From Fermentimonas sp. (GTDB taxonomy: Bacteria; Bacteroidota; Bacteroidia; Bacteroidales; Dysgonomonadaceae): a stretch of 49,275 nt of DNA. The stretch's first letter is position 1. Every line of letters begins with the position of its first letter. The stretch spans positions 1 to 49,275 of the forward strand of contig JAQUIZ010000003.1 of NCBI GenBank assembly GCA_028683355.1. The letters run 5' to 3'. Positions 7,786 to 15,600 of the stretch are shown here, piece by piece. Both the position numbers and the translations under genes were made by a program. A model generated the notes under the pieces. It saw only the letters and a list, made by a program, of their open reading frames with translations. It was not told the DNA's origin and did no database searches.

Positions 7786-9222
7786 TTATTCCTTCTCGAT
7801 TAATAGCACCCAGTCAGGTTGTTTTGTGTCAGGGGGAGTAAAACTATGAATTCCTGAAATATATTTACCTTCAATTTTATTATACATACCCGTCACAGGA
7901 TTAAACCAAGACACTTTCTTTGGAGCATTACCAAGTTTATCTAAATCAATTTTGATAGGAAGCGGCTGTGGTAAATACACCATAGCATAAGTTCCTGCAT
8001 GGTTTCTGGTAGCAATAATTTGGTCTCTATAATCGGTTCCACTTTCTGAAACAACAATACTGTTATCTTCTATCCTATTAAAATCTGTTTGTGACAGCAT
8101 AAGGTCTTTAATGTGATGTATATGGCCGGCAGCTTTGGCATTAAGCGCATTATTCCATCCAATAATAGTATCACCAATCCAAACAGGAGCGTTTCTGGTT
8201 GTGTCAAGAAACTGCCAGATATGATGATGACCATAAGTTGCGCCTGCACCACCGGCAAATACACCACGATAAATACGTGCTCTGACATCGTAGTCATTAA
8301 AATAGCCACGCTCCTCTCTAGTCCATTTTCCATCCCAGACATTAACAGGGTGATCTTCATAACAAGGCTCTAAATCAATGGCTGGACGTTTTGGCTCCCT
8401 TAACAGATCACTGGCAATTGTTTCCCACGGTTTTACGGTTCTGCTGCCATGTCCGCTTTGCAGTGAATGCATATCAAGCCAGTCCTCGTCAGGAAAATAA
8501 GCAGATGTCTCAGGCCACCCCGGGTGGTATGTAATAAAAACCTCCTTTCCGTAAGTTTCCTCAATTGCTTTTGCCATAGCACGCCATACAGGGCGATCGT
8601 CATGTTGTTTTCCATCACGCTCATAAGTTGCAGCCCGGTCACCTCCTAATATCCATATAATATTCCATTGATTCTTATATCTCTCCGCCAGCTTTTGCGT
8701 GTAATTATATGCACCTTCGGTATTATTATTAAATACCATAGGACCTTCTCCCCAATTATAAGCTACTTTATCGCCCCAGGTAGGGAGAAGTCCTATATAA
8801 ATATTACGTTTTGCAGCTTCTTTAATAACAAAATCCACATGATCCCAGTAATCATATTCATCGTCATTATCAGGGTTATTTCCCGGTGTAACTGCCCATT
8901 CAAGTGTCTCCAGGTCTTTAAAAGGCACATCACCATACATGTTTGGTTGTCGCAGACCATTAAGTTCAGCAAGAGCAACGGCCATTATTACATTAAATTG
9001 CTGCTCCTCTCTTATATCCAGATAATGAATTGTCTCATCTCGTGTAAGTCTGTGAAAAAGCTCCCATCCTGTATCAGCTAGCCAGAAAAAAGGTTTACCA
9101 TCATTTTTAGTGATTAGATAACTGTTTGAAGGATCAACTCCAATTTGTCCTTTAAGAGAAAAAGTTGATGTGAGTAAAAGTATCAGAATTAATAAAAACT
9201 CTTGCGAGTAGTCCTTTTTCAT
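7786..9222 (-). CDS. Apiosidase-like (DUF4038/GH140-type) exported glycoside hydrolase
   Basis: The 478-residue protein has a signal peptide (residues 1 to about 25, ending FSLKGQ). It continues with the DUF4038 hallmark NDGKPFFWLADTGWELFHRL and a TIM-barrel body. IIWILGGDR (Asp195) and RPAIDLEPCYED (Glu285) are the likely catalytic acids by analogy with GH140 apiosidases. A C-terminal beta domain (about residues 385-478, VSWFNPVTGMY) matches the accessory domain that commonly follows DUF4038. GH140 enzymes release apiose from rhamnogalacturonan-II; many DUF4038 proteins act on other or unknown linkages, so substrate is open. It is the first gene of the leftward operon with ptb, buk and the ATP-grasp-like gene, an unusual partnership. 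A promoter box and a strong palindrome lie just upstream at 9241-9271. Confidence 0.8.
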   Translation of the reverse strand: MKKDYSQEFLLILILLLTSTFSLKGQIGVDPSNSYLITKNDGKPFFWLADTGWELFHRLTRDETIHYLDIREEQQFNVIMAVALAELNGLRQPNMYGDVPFKDLETLEWAVTPGNNPDNDDEYDYWDHVDFVIKEAAKRNIYIGLLPTWGDKVAYNWGEGPMVFNNNTEGAYNYTQKLAERYKNQWNIIWILGGDRAATYERDGKQHDDRPVWRAMAKAIEETYGKEVFITYHPGWPETSAYFPDEDWLDMHSLQSGHGSRTVKPWETIASDLLREPKRPAIDLEPCYEDHPVNVWDGKWTREERGYFNDYDVRARIYRGVFAGGAGATYGHHHIWQFLDTTRNAPVWIGDTIIGWNNALNAKAAGHIHHIKDLMLSQTDFNRIEDNSIVVSESGTDYRDQIIATRNHAGTYAMVYLPQPLPIKIDLDKLGNAPKKVSWFNPVTGMYNKIEGKYISGIHSFTPPDTKQPDWVLLIEKE

Positions 9223-9240
9223 GTTTTAAAAGTATTTAAG

Positions 9241-9271
9241 TTTGAAACAAAAGTAAATACTTTGTTTCAAA
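9241..9271 (-). promoter_or_regulatory. Palindromic operator overlapping the operon promoter
   Basis: Two perfect 11-base inverted arms, TTTGAAACAAA (9241-9251) and TTTGTTTCAAA (9261-9271), flank 9 bases. On the minus strand TACTTTTG (9255-9248) matches the TAnnTTTG -7 box and lies inside the palindrome, 25 bases before the hydrolase start at 9222. This is the geometry of a repressor operator placed over a promoter. The regulator is not identified; no regulator gene adjoins the operon. Confidence 0.6.
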
Positions 9272-9381
9272 ATGAACTTATTTTAATTTACTAATTATCT
9301 GATCAACATAACTTTTTAGTAGTCTGTTATAAATAACTGTAATCCCGAAATTTACCTGCTTTTGGGATTAAAATCAAATAT

Positions 9382-9720
9382 TTATTCAGCCAATAATGTA
9401 TATACTACGTCATACTCCTCAATTGAAAGATTCAGTGCTTTACGGTTAACCGGCTCTTTTCCTGACTCTTTTTGCTGTTTATGCCTTTCTATATGTCCTT
9501 GCTGATGCTCCTTACTGCCGTGCCATTTAGTTAAAGACTCTTTGTTTTCCCAGTAGATGAACACTTTTATTATATCAAAATCATCTGAATCTCTGTTAAC
9601 TAATACATCACGACGGATAAATCCTTCGGCTTTGGTTACTGCTGAAGGGTGGGATATATCATCCAATACTTTATCTGTAAGATCTTTGGTAACCTTCATA
9701 TTACGAGTGACTACTATCAT
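9382..9720 (-). CDS. IsdG/ABM-fold monooxygenase, possible heme degradation
   Basis: The 112-residue protein fits the antibiotic-biosynthesis-monooxygenase (dimeric alpha/beta barrel) fold. The three residues that define IsdG-type heme oxygenases are present at nearly the same numbers: Asn7 (VVTRNMKV), Trp66 (LTKWHGSKEHQQGH) and His76. The C-terminal strand EYDVVYTLL also resembles IsdG/HmoA proteins. Such enzymes open heme and release iron, and some relatives are quinone monooxygenases or of unknown role. It is monocistronic, with the convergent side toward the hydrolase operon's promoter region. No heme-uptake gene is adjacent. The spacer 9721-9913 separates it from the divergent cytosine deaminase gene and holds no clear promoter beyond a weak TATCTTTA at 9852. 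Confidence 0.65.
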   Translation of the reverse strand: MIVVTRNMKVTKDLTDKVLDDISHPSAVTKAEGFIRRDVLVNRDSDDFDIIKVFIYWENKESLTKWHGSKEHQQGHIERHKQQKESGKEPVNRKALNLSIEEYDVVYTLLAE

Positions 9721-9913
9721 ATTTTTTTCATTTAAAGTTTTCTGTAAAATATATAATTAAGTTTAATACTTTTAACCAGATAACCTGTTTTAAGTTCAAT
9801 CTCCTTCATTTTATTTAAGGGATTTTAGCCTGCTTTCTGATTTATATTCAGTATCTTTAAATTCTTTACAGGATATAATTAACTGAACTTCACCTCCCTT
9901 TAAAACAAAATGT

Positions 9914-11155
9914 ATGAAGAAGAAATTTTTTAATGCTAAAATCTATCGTAACGATACAGCTAATGAATTTATAGTTGAAAATAGCAAGATTTCTGAAATA
10001 GGTATAAACCTGCCAAAATGTGATGAAGAAATCGACTTAAAAGGAAAACTGATTATGCCTCCCTATGTTGATCCGCATTTGCATCTTGATTATGTTTATA
10101 CCGGTCGCAACGATGGAGGAAACGTAAAATCAGGTACTCTGTTTGAAGGAATTGATCGCTGGCATTATATAAAAAGATCACAAAGCAAAGTTGATGTAAA
10201 AGAACGTGCGTTAACAGGTATCCGGGAAGAGATGTCACATGGGGTTCAGTATATCCGTACACATATTGATGTAACAGATCCGGAGTTGACCAGTCTGAAA
10301 GCTATGCTTGAACTGCGGGAAGAGCTGAAGGATAAAATTACTATTCAAATTGTTTCTTTCCCTCAGGAAGGTATGTATGCCTATAAGAAAGGATATGAAC
10401 TGGTTGAAGAAGGACTGAAGATGGGAGCCGATTGCGTTGGTGGAATACCTCACTTTGAATGGGCACGTGAGATTGGCGAGAAATCTATTCACAGCACAGT
10501 GGAGCTTGCTATGAAATACAATAAAATGATTGACGTCCATTGTGATGAAACAGATGATGTGATGGCACGGTTTGTTGAATTGCTCAACGCATTGGTTATG
10601 GTTGAAGGTATAGGAAAAATGACAGCTGCAAGTCACGCCTGTTCTTTTGGCAGCGCAGATAACGCCTATGCAAACCGAATGATGGGACTGTTTAAAAAGA
10701 GCAGGATTAACTTCATCACACCTCCTACAGAAAATGCCTATCTGCAGGGACGAATGGACAACTATCCCAAACGTCGTGGCTTAAACAGAGTAAAAGAGCT
10801 GCTTGAAGAGGGTATAAACGTTTGTTTTGCACAGGATTCTATAAACGATCCATGGTATCCTCTGGGCAACGGTAACATGATGAATGTACTGGATAATGGA
10901 ATCCACTTAACACATCTTGCGTCTTACGAAGAAATTGAGAAATCATTTGATCTCATTACCTACAACGGAGCCAAAACTATGATGATTGATGATTATGGAT
11001 TGGAAGTGGGAAAGTCAGCTAATTTTATTGTACTGGATGAGTCCGATGAATTTGAGGCGGTAAGAAAAAGAGCGGGTGTTTTAGCTTCAGTACGTAACGG
11101 AGATTTCCTTTTCCGTCGCAGAGAACCTGAATATGACATTCCACTCATCATATAA
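9914..11155 (+). CDS. codA: Cytosine deaminase-like amidohydrolase
   Basis: The 413-residue protein matches the CodA branch of the amidohydrolase superfamily. The metal-binding DPHLHLDY (His55, His57) is near the N-terminus, MIDVHCDETDD carries the next histidine and the catalytic Glu, and CFAQDSINDPWYPLGNGNMM carries the metal-ligand Asp and the DPWYPLG signature of cytosine deaminases. The reaction is cytosine to uracil plus ammonia in the cytosol, for pyrimidine salvage. Relatives of the same family deaminate isocytosine or N-isopropylammelide, so cytosine is the likely but not proven substrate. No codB-type permease is adjacent. A stem-loop terminator follows at 11224. Confidence 0.85.
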   Translation: MKKKFFNAKIYRNDTANEFIVENSKISEIGINLPKCDEEIDLKGKLIMPPYVDPHLHLDYVYTGRNDGGNVKSGTLFEGIDRWHYIKRSQSKVDVKERALTGIREEMSHGVQYIRTHIDVTDPELTSLKAMLELREELKDKITIQIVSFPQEGMYAYKKGYELVEEGLKMGADCVGGIPHFEWAREIGEKSIHSTVELAMKYNKMIDVHCDETDDVMARFVELLNALVMVEGIGKMTAASHACSFGSADNAYANRMMGLFKKSRINFITPPTENAYLQGRMDNYPKRRGLNRVKELLEEGINVCFAQDSINDPWYPLGNGNMMNVLDNGIHLTHLASYEEIEKSFDLITYNGAKTMMIDDYGLEVGKSANFIVLDESDEFEAVRKRAGVLASVRNGDFLFRRREPEYDIPLII

Positions 11156-11223
11156 TTAATATAAAATCTTTCGATAAGAGTCATTTTCCGATAACCATAA
11201 AACTCATGTTTATATAAATTTAG

Positions 11224-11255
11224 TCTAGGGTGGAGCCATTTAACTCTACCCTAGA
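11224..11255 (+). terminator. Stem-loop terminator after codA, possibly bidirectional
   Basis: TCTAGGGTGGAG (11224-11235) pairs with CTCTACCCTAGA (11244-11255), a 12-base stem with one G-U pair and an 8-base loop. On the plus strand it is followed by TGTTTTATAATTT. It lies between codA and the convergent Crp/Fnr gene, and an AT-rich tract on the other side could let it serve both. Confidence 0.75.
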
Positions 11256-11266
11256 TGTTTTATAAT

Positions 11267-11953
11267 TTACAAAAAGCTCTGAAGTTTGTTCCTGTCTATA
11301 ATTCTTATTTCTCTACCATTAACTTCAATTACTCCCTCTTCAGCCATTTCCATCATAACCTTTACAAGAGCCGGTCGCGATACACTGAAAATCCGAGCAA
11401 TATCTTCCCTGGAAATCTTTAACTGCAACACATTTCCCCCGAAGGATTCTTTAAGAAGAAAGTAGGATAACTTTGCACGAATAGACCGAAGCGATACAAG
11501 ACGCAGTTTTTCTGAAAGGTAAAATACTTTATTGGAAATATAGGAAAGAAATTTCAGCATAAATGCCTCATATTTTCTCATAAGAAGATATACATTATCC
11601 TTAGGAATTGCAATTATTGCACATTTGCTTTGACAGATAGCACTAACAGGTGATCTACTGTCTGCTGCAAACAGAAATCCGGTTGACATGGGGTTAGGAG
11701 CCTTTATATATTCAATTTCCATAAAATCGCCCTTCTCGTCTGACATCTCAGTCGAAACCTCACCTCTTATGACAATATATAAAGTTTCACTTAAAGAGCC
11801 CTGAGTAACTACAATATCACCTTTATCATATTCTCTTACAGAGAATTGCAGATCATTTAGAAAATCATCCCGCTGATTATCAGGGATAGAACTGCATAAA
11901 GGACATTGAAATATCATTTGTCTATTCTCTAAATAGGGGTAATCAGGTTTCAT
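11267..11953 (-). CDS. Crp/Fnr family transcriptional regulator, divergent from nrfHA
   Basis: The 228-residue protein has a cyclic-nucleotide-binding-type beta barrel (residues about 20-130; GDIVVTQGSLSETLYIVIRGEV) and a C-terminal winged helix whose recognition region is SREDIARIFSVSRPALVKVM. Four cysteines fall at 17, 20, 107 and 111 (CPLC and CQSKC). The pair near the N-terminus plus a pair in the barrel recalls, without matching exactly, the iron-sulfur ligands of FNR. The cAMP-binding phosphate motif is not obvious. The gene is divergent from nrfH with a 148-base spacer holding a quasi-palindrome, so control of the nitrite-reduction genes in response to anaerobiosis, nitrite or nitric oxide is likely. 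Whether it is an FNR-, HcpR- or other-type sensor is not resolved. Confidence 0.85.
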   Translation of the reverse strand: MKPDYPYLENRQMIFQCPLCSSIPDNQRDDFLNDLQFSVREYDKGDIVVTQGSLSETLYIVIRGEVSTEMSDEKGDFMEIEYIKAPNPMSTGFLFAADSRSPVSAICQSKCAIIAIPKDNVYLLMRKYEAFMLKFLSYISNKVFYLSEKLRLVSLRSIRAKLSYFLLKESFGGNVLQLKISREDIARIFSVSRPALVKVMMEMAEEGVIEVNGREIRIIDRNKLQSFL

Positions 11954-12023
11954 ATATTAAGGTGCTTAAATACTATTTATGAGTAGTCAATTAAAAAAAC
12001 TAAAGTAGCATATTTTTCATTAT

Positions 12024-12039
12024 TGTCATAATTATTACA
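12024..12039. promoter_or_regulatory. Candidate Crp/Fnr operator between regulator and nrfH
   Basis: TGTCATAATTATTACA is palindromic at 14 of 16 positions, with TGT and ACA ends separated by 10 bases, a spacing common for Crp/Fnr dimers. It lies 62 bases before nrfH and 70 bases before the regulator start, the middle of a 148-base divergent spacer. No TAnnTTTG box was found for nrfH. A TTGAT half-site lies nearby at about 12072. Confidence 0.4.
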
Positions 12040-12101
12040 GTTTTTCCACGTTTTTATCCTTTTCTTTGTTATTGATGTGAAAATCTTTAAAGTTAGCAAT
12101 T

Positions 12102-12698
12102 ATGAGCAAACTAAGAGACATTTGGAATCTAATCAGACCACGTGGTGGCTGGAAATTTCCGGCTATAATCATATCAGGAGCATTTGTGGGTATATTTATT
12201 TACACATTCATAACTTCCCGGGCATACACATATCTTTCAGATGACCCGGCTACATGTGTAAACTGTCACGTAATGGCACCTTACTATGCCACGTGGATGC
12301 ATAGCTCACATGGGAAAGATGCAACATGTAATGACTGCCATATTCCACAGGATAATTTTGTTAATAAATACTTTGTAAAGGGCCTCAACGGATACAGGCA
12401 TGCAGCTGTATTTACAAAACGTACAGAAGATCAGGCCATGCAGGCGATACCAATAAATTCACAGGCTATAATGAACAACTGTATAAGATGCCATACTCAA
12501 TTAAATACTGAATTTGTTGAAACTGGCCGGTATAGCTGGAAAGAGATGCAGGAAATAGGAGGAAGTGTGTGCTGGGACTGCCATAGAAATGTACCACACA
12601 CACGCAGCAGGTCTCTTTCCTCAACACCGGATGCAAGAGTGCCAATGCCTGAAAGCAATATACCTCAGTGGCTCCAGAAACTTACATCTGATAATTAA
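12102..12698 (+). CDS. nrfH: Cytochrome c nitrite reductase small subunit NrfH
   Basis: The 198-residue protein has one N-terminal membrane anchor (residues about 19-39) and four CxxCH heme sites: CVNCH (52-56), CNDCH (76-80), CIRCH (127-131) and CWDCH (157-161). The first is CVNCHVM, with the methionine two residues after the histidine that ligates heme 1 in NrfH. NrfH is the NapC/NirT-type quinol dehydrogenase that passes electrons from menaquinol to NrfA at the outer face of the inner membrane. It is first in an operon with nrfA (40 bases downstream), ccs1 and ccsA. Confidence 0.95.
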   Translation: MSKLRDIWNLIRPRGGWKFPAIIISGAFVGIFIYTFITSRAYTYLSDDPATCVNCHVMAPYYATWMHSSHGKDATCNDCHIPQDNFVNKYFVKGLNGYRHAAVFTKRTEDQAMQAIPINSQAIMNNCIRCHTQLNTEFVETGRYSWKEMQEIGGSVCWDCHRNVPHTRSRSLSSTPDARVPMPESNIPQWLQKLTSDN

Positions 12699-12738
12699 TT
12701 AGAAAAAATATTATAGACTAACTGAAAACAAATATACT

Positions 12739-14238
12739 ATGAGCAATAAACAAGACAAAAACAAGATGAAGCCATGGGTTGGCTGGTTACTATTTTTTGT
12801 TACAATAGGAGTAGTATTCTTGCTTGGTATGCTTGCAGCATCGATTACTCAGCGTAGAGCAGAAATTACCAGCATGATGTACAACAGAATGGTTGACATC
12901 ACCGGCATTGAATCGAGAAGCGAACTTTTCGCAACTGATTTTCCACGTCAATATGAGTCTTGGACACAAACAGCTGACACTACTTTTAAAAGTGAGTTTA
13001 ATGGAAGTAGTATCGTAGATGTTCTTGAACAGCGTCCCGAAATGGTTATTCTATGGGCAGGTTATGCTTTCTCAAAAGATTACGGAACACCCCGAGGTCA
13101 CATGCATGCAGTAAGTGATGTAATCCACACATTACGAACCGGTTCACCCATGACTGCAGAGGAGGGGCCACAACCGGCCACCTGCTGGACTTGCAAGAGT
13201 CCTGATGTACCTCGTTTAATGGACTCAGTCGGTGTAGCAGAATTTTATAATAAGTCATGGGCACACTGGGGACATGAAATTGTAAACCCGATTGGTTGTG
13301 CCGACTGCCATAATGCAGAGAGTATGGACCTGCAAATTAGTCGCCCCGCTCTTATTGAAGGTTACGAATCTATGGGAATGAATATTCAGGAATCTACACA
13401 TCAGGACATGCGTTCTCTTGCTTGTGCTCAATGTCATGTTGAGTATTATTTTACTCCTGAAGGCAAATATCTGATCTTCCCCTGGCATAACGGAATGACA
13501 ATGGAAGGAGCTGAGCAGTATTACGACAGTATTCAATTTTCTGACTACACTCATGCTTTAAGCAAAGCGCCCATAATTAAAGCCCAGCATCCCGATTACG
13601 AAATTTTTAAAACCGGAATCCATGCTCAAAGAGGTGTTTCTTGTGCCGATTGTCATATGCCTTACACATCAGAAGGTGGTATAAAATATAGCAGTCACCA
13701 TGTCAGAAGTCCTTTAGCCAGCATGAATAATACTTGCCAGGTGTGTCACCGTGAAACAGAGGAGGATCTAAGAAACTCAGTTTACGAACGTCAACGAAGC
13801 GCAAATCAGATTCGCAATCTTGTTGAAGAAGAACTGGCAACAGCTCATCTGGAAGCACAATTTGCCTGGGAAAGAGGTGCAACTGAAGCTCAGATGAATG
13901 AAGCACTTCAACTGATTCGCCAATCACAATGGCGCTGGGATTATGCTGTGGCTTCTCATGGAGGTGCATTTCACTCACCTGTGGAATACCAGAGAATACT
14001 TTCTTTAAGCCTTGATCGTGCACATAAAGCACGTTTTGAAATAGCAAAAGTACTTGCTCAAATTGGCTTTACAGGAGATGTTCCACTTCCTGATATATCA
14101 ACTAAAGCAAAAGCACAGGAATATATAGGACTTGACATGGAAATGGAGAATACAAACAAGAAAAACTTCCAGGAAACTATAGTCCCTAAATGGCTTGAAA
14201 CGGCTAAAAGTAACAACCGCCTTGTTAGTCTTAAATAA
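12739..14238 (+). CDS. nrfA: Ammonia-forming cytochrome c nitrite reductase NrfA
   Basis: The 499-residue protein has an N-terminal hydrophobic segment (about 13-35, signal or anchor). Its active-site heme motif is CWTCK (149-153), with lysine replacing the histidine, and four CxxCH motifs follow: CADCH (187), CAQCH (229), CADCH (302), CQVCH (333). Catalytic and substrate-channel residues can be matched: Arg119 in TPRGH, Tyr236 or Tyr237 in VEYYF, and His284 in KAQHPDYE. Glu235, Lys281 and Gln283 keep the calcium site. It reduces nitrite to ammonium with six electrons in the periplasm and can also act on nitric oxide and hydroxylamine. All five hemes are intact, so the enzyme should be functional. 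Confidence 0.97.
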   Translation: MSNKQDKNKMKPWVGWLLFFVTIGVVFLLGMLAASITQRRAEITSMMYNRMVDITGIESRSELFATDFPRQYESWTQTADTTFKSEFNGSSIVDVLEQRPEMVILWAGYAFSKDYGTPRGHMHAVSDVIHTLRTGSPMTAEEGPQPATCWTCKSPDVPRLMDSVGVAEFYNKSWAHWGHEIVNPIGCADCHNAESMDLQISRPALIEGYESMGMNIQESTHQDMRSLACAQCHVEYYFTPEGKYLIFPWHNGMTMEGAEQYYDSIQFSDYTHALSKAPIIKAQHPDYEIFKTGIHAQRGVSCADCHMPYTSEGGIKYSSHHVRSPLASMNNTCQVCHRETEEDLRNSVYERQRSANQIRNLVEEELATAHLEAQFAWERGATEAQMNEALQLIRQSQWRWDYAVASHGGAFHSPVEYQRILSLSLDRAHKARFEIAKVLAQIGFTGDVPLPDISTKAKAQEYIGLDMEMENTNKKNFQETIVPKWLETAKSNNRLVSLK

Positions 14239-14283
14239 AAAGAATTAAGAAGTATATGATAGGTATAAATCGTATGTTATTAA

Positions 14284-15600
14284 ATGAATAATTCTTCCCG
14301 CAAAATCTGGGAAAATCCTTGGGGATATCCTGAGGGTTTTATAGTTGCTGCAGGTGTTGTATTAACCGGAATATTACTGCAAGCAACCACAGGAAAATTA
14401 AATCCTGATCTTTATGCTTATCCAGTAAATGTATTTGTTGGAGCTCTATTTGTTATAGGGCTCCTTACAATCTATTTCATTTTCAATAAAAGCAGATCAG
14501 TAAGGTGGTTTTCGACTGTTTACTCAACACTCCCGGCTATTGTTGTATTATTGGTTCTTTGTATAATTCTGGGCTTTATACCTCAGTTCCCTATTACCGC
14601 AGAAGAGAGTCAACTCCCTCTCGACTTCTTTTCATCGCTTGGCTGGTATCAGATGACCACATCATGGTCTTTTGTCCTGTGCTGCTTCTACTTGCTGATA
14701 ATTTTAGGTTTTACAACACTCTATCGAACAACAAGAAGACAATCTTGGCGTGATATCGGATTTTATCTGAATCATCTTGGATTGTTCATCGCTCTGCTTG
14801 GAGGTGTTTTGGGCAGTTCTGACCTGGTAAGGTTAACCATGACAGTGAGTAAAGGAAATACTGAATGGCGTGGCACTACACATAAAGGTGAAATAGTAGA
14901 AATGCCATTGGCAATCCAGCTGGACTCATTTATCATAGAGGAGTATGAACCAAAACTAGTAGTTATTGATAATGAGACGGGTAGAATATTGCCGGAGGCA
15001 AGACCCGAGAGTTACATGTATGAGGGTATTGGCAAAAAGACCCAACTGGCAGGAATATCACTGGAAGTGACTGATTATCTCCCTTATGCAGCTGTTTTCA
15101 GAGATAGTGTTCATTCAAATATCGTACCCATGAAAATGGATGGTTCCACAGCAGCTCTCAAAGTCAAGGCTACCCATGAGGGTATAACCCAGCCTGTTGA
15201 GGGCTGGATAAGCAACGGAAGTTATCTTTTCCCTCACAGCATTTTGCAGATAGATGAAAACAGAAGTCTTGCCATGCCTCCTCAAGAGGTAAAAAAATAC
15301 AGTTCACATATAACTCTTTATACAGAAGAGGGTAAAACCGAAAAGGCAGTGATTGAAGTCAACAAACCATTATCAGTGAATAACTGGATGATTTATCAAT
15401 ACAGTTATGATGACTCTAAAGGGAAATATTCCGACACCTCGGTTTTTGAACTTGTATATGATCCATGGCTAAAGATTGTTTACATCGGCATAGTTATGTT
15501 ACTTTCAGGTGCCATATTTCTCTTTGTTGCAGGACCTGAGACAAATAATCTCAAAATAGAGAAAATTGCTGAGATTGAATCAGATAAAATTAAAAAATGA
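14284..15600 (+). CDS. resB: Cytochrome c biogenesis protein ResB/Ccs1-like
   Basis: The 438-residue membrane protein begins with two hydrophobic segments (about residues 18-35 and 45-62). Further membrane spans follow near residues 75-95, 120-145 and 160-180. A long extracytoplasmic region (about 185-400, with NNWMIYQYSYDDSKGKY) comes next, and a last membrane span lies near 400-420. This is the ResB/Ccs1 plan of the system II cytochrome c synthase, which ligates heme to CxxCH (and CxxCK) motifs. It lies downstream of nrfA and overlaps ccsA by ATGA, so the operon carries both the multiheme enzyme and its heme ligation machinery, as often seen in Bacteroidales and Epsilonproteobacteria. Confidence 0.85.
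   Translation: MNNSSRKIWENPWGYPEGFIVAAGVVLTGILLQATTGKLNPDLYAYPVNVFVGALFVIGLLTIYFIFNKSRSVRWFSTVYSTLPAIVVLLVLCIILGFIPQFPITAEESQLPLDFFSSLGWYQMTTSWSFVLCCFYLLIILGFTTLYRTTRRQSWRDIGFYLNHLGLFIALLGGVLGSSDLVRLTMTVSKGNTEWRGTTHKGEIVEMPLAIQLDSFIIEEYEPKLVVIDNETGRILPEARPESYMYEGIGKKTQLAGISLEVTDYLPYAAVFRDSVHSNIVPMKMDGSTAALKVKATHEGITQPVEGWISNGSYLFPHSILQIDENRSLAMPPQEVKKYSSHITLYTEEGKTEKAVIEVNKPLSVNNWMIYQYSYDDSKGKYSDTSVFELVYDPWLKIVYIGIVMLLSGAIFLFVAGPETNNLKIEKIAEIESDKIKK

Noticed and set aside
8668..9081. Rightward 137-codon frame inside the apiosidase-like gene
   Set aside because: It is opposite to a gene with signal peptide and catalytic motifs, and its Ile/Ser-rich text looks like an antisense artefact.
10235..10636. 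Leftward 133-codon frame inside the cytosine deaminase gene
   Set aside because: It is antisense to a clearly conserved enzyme, is rich in His, Cys and Phe as expected of a shadow frame, and has no promoter.
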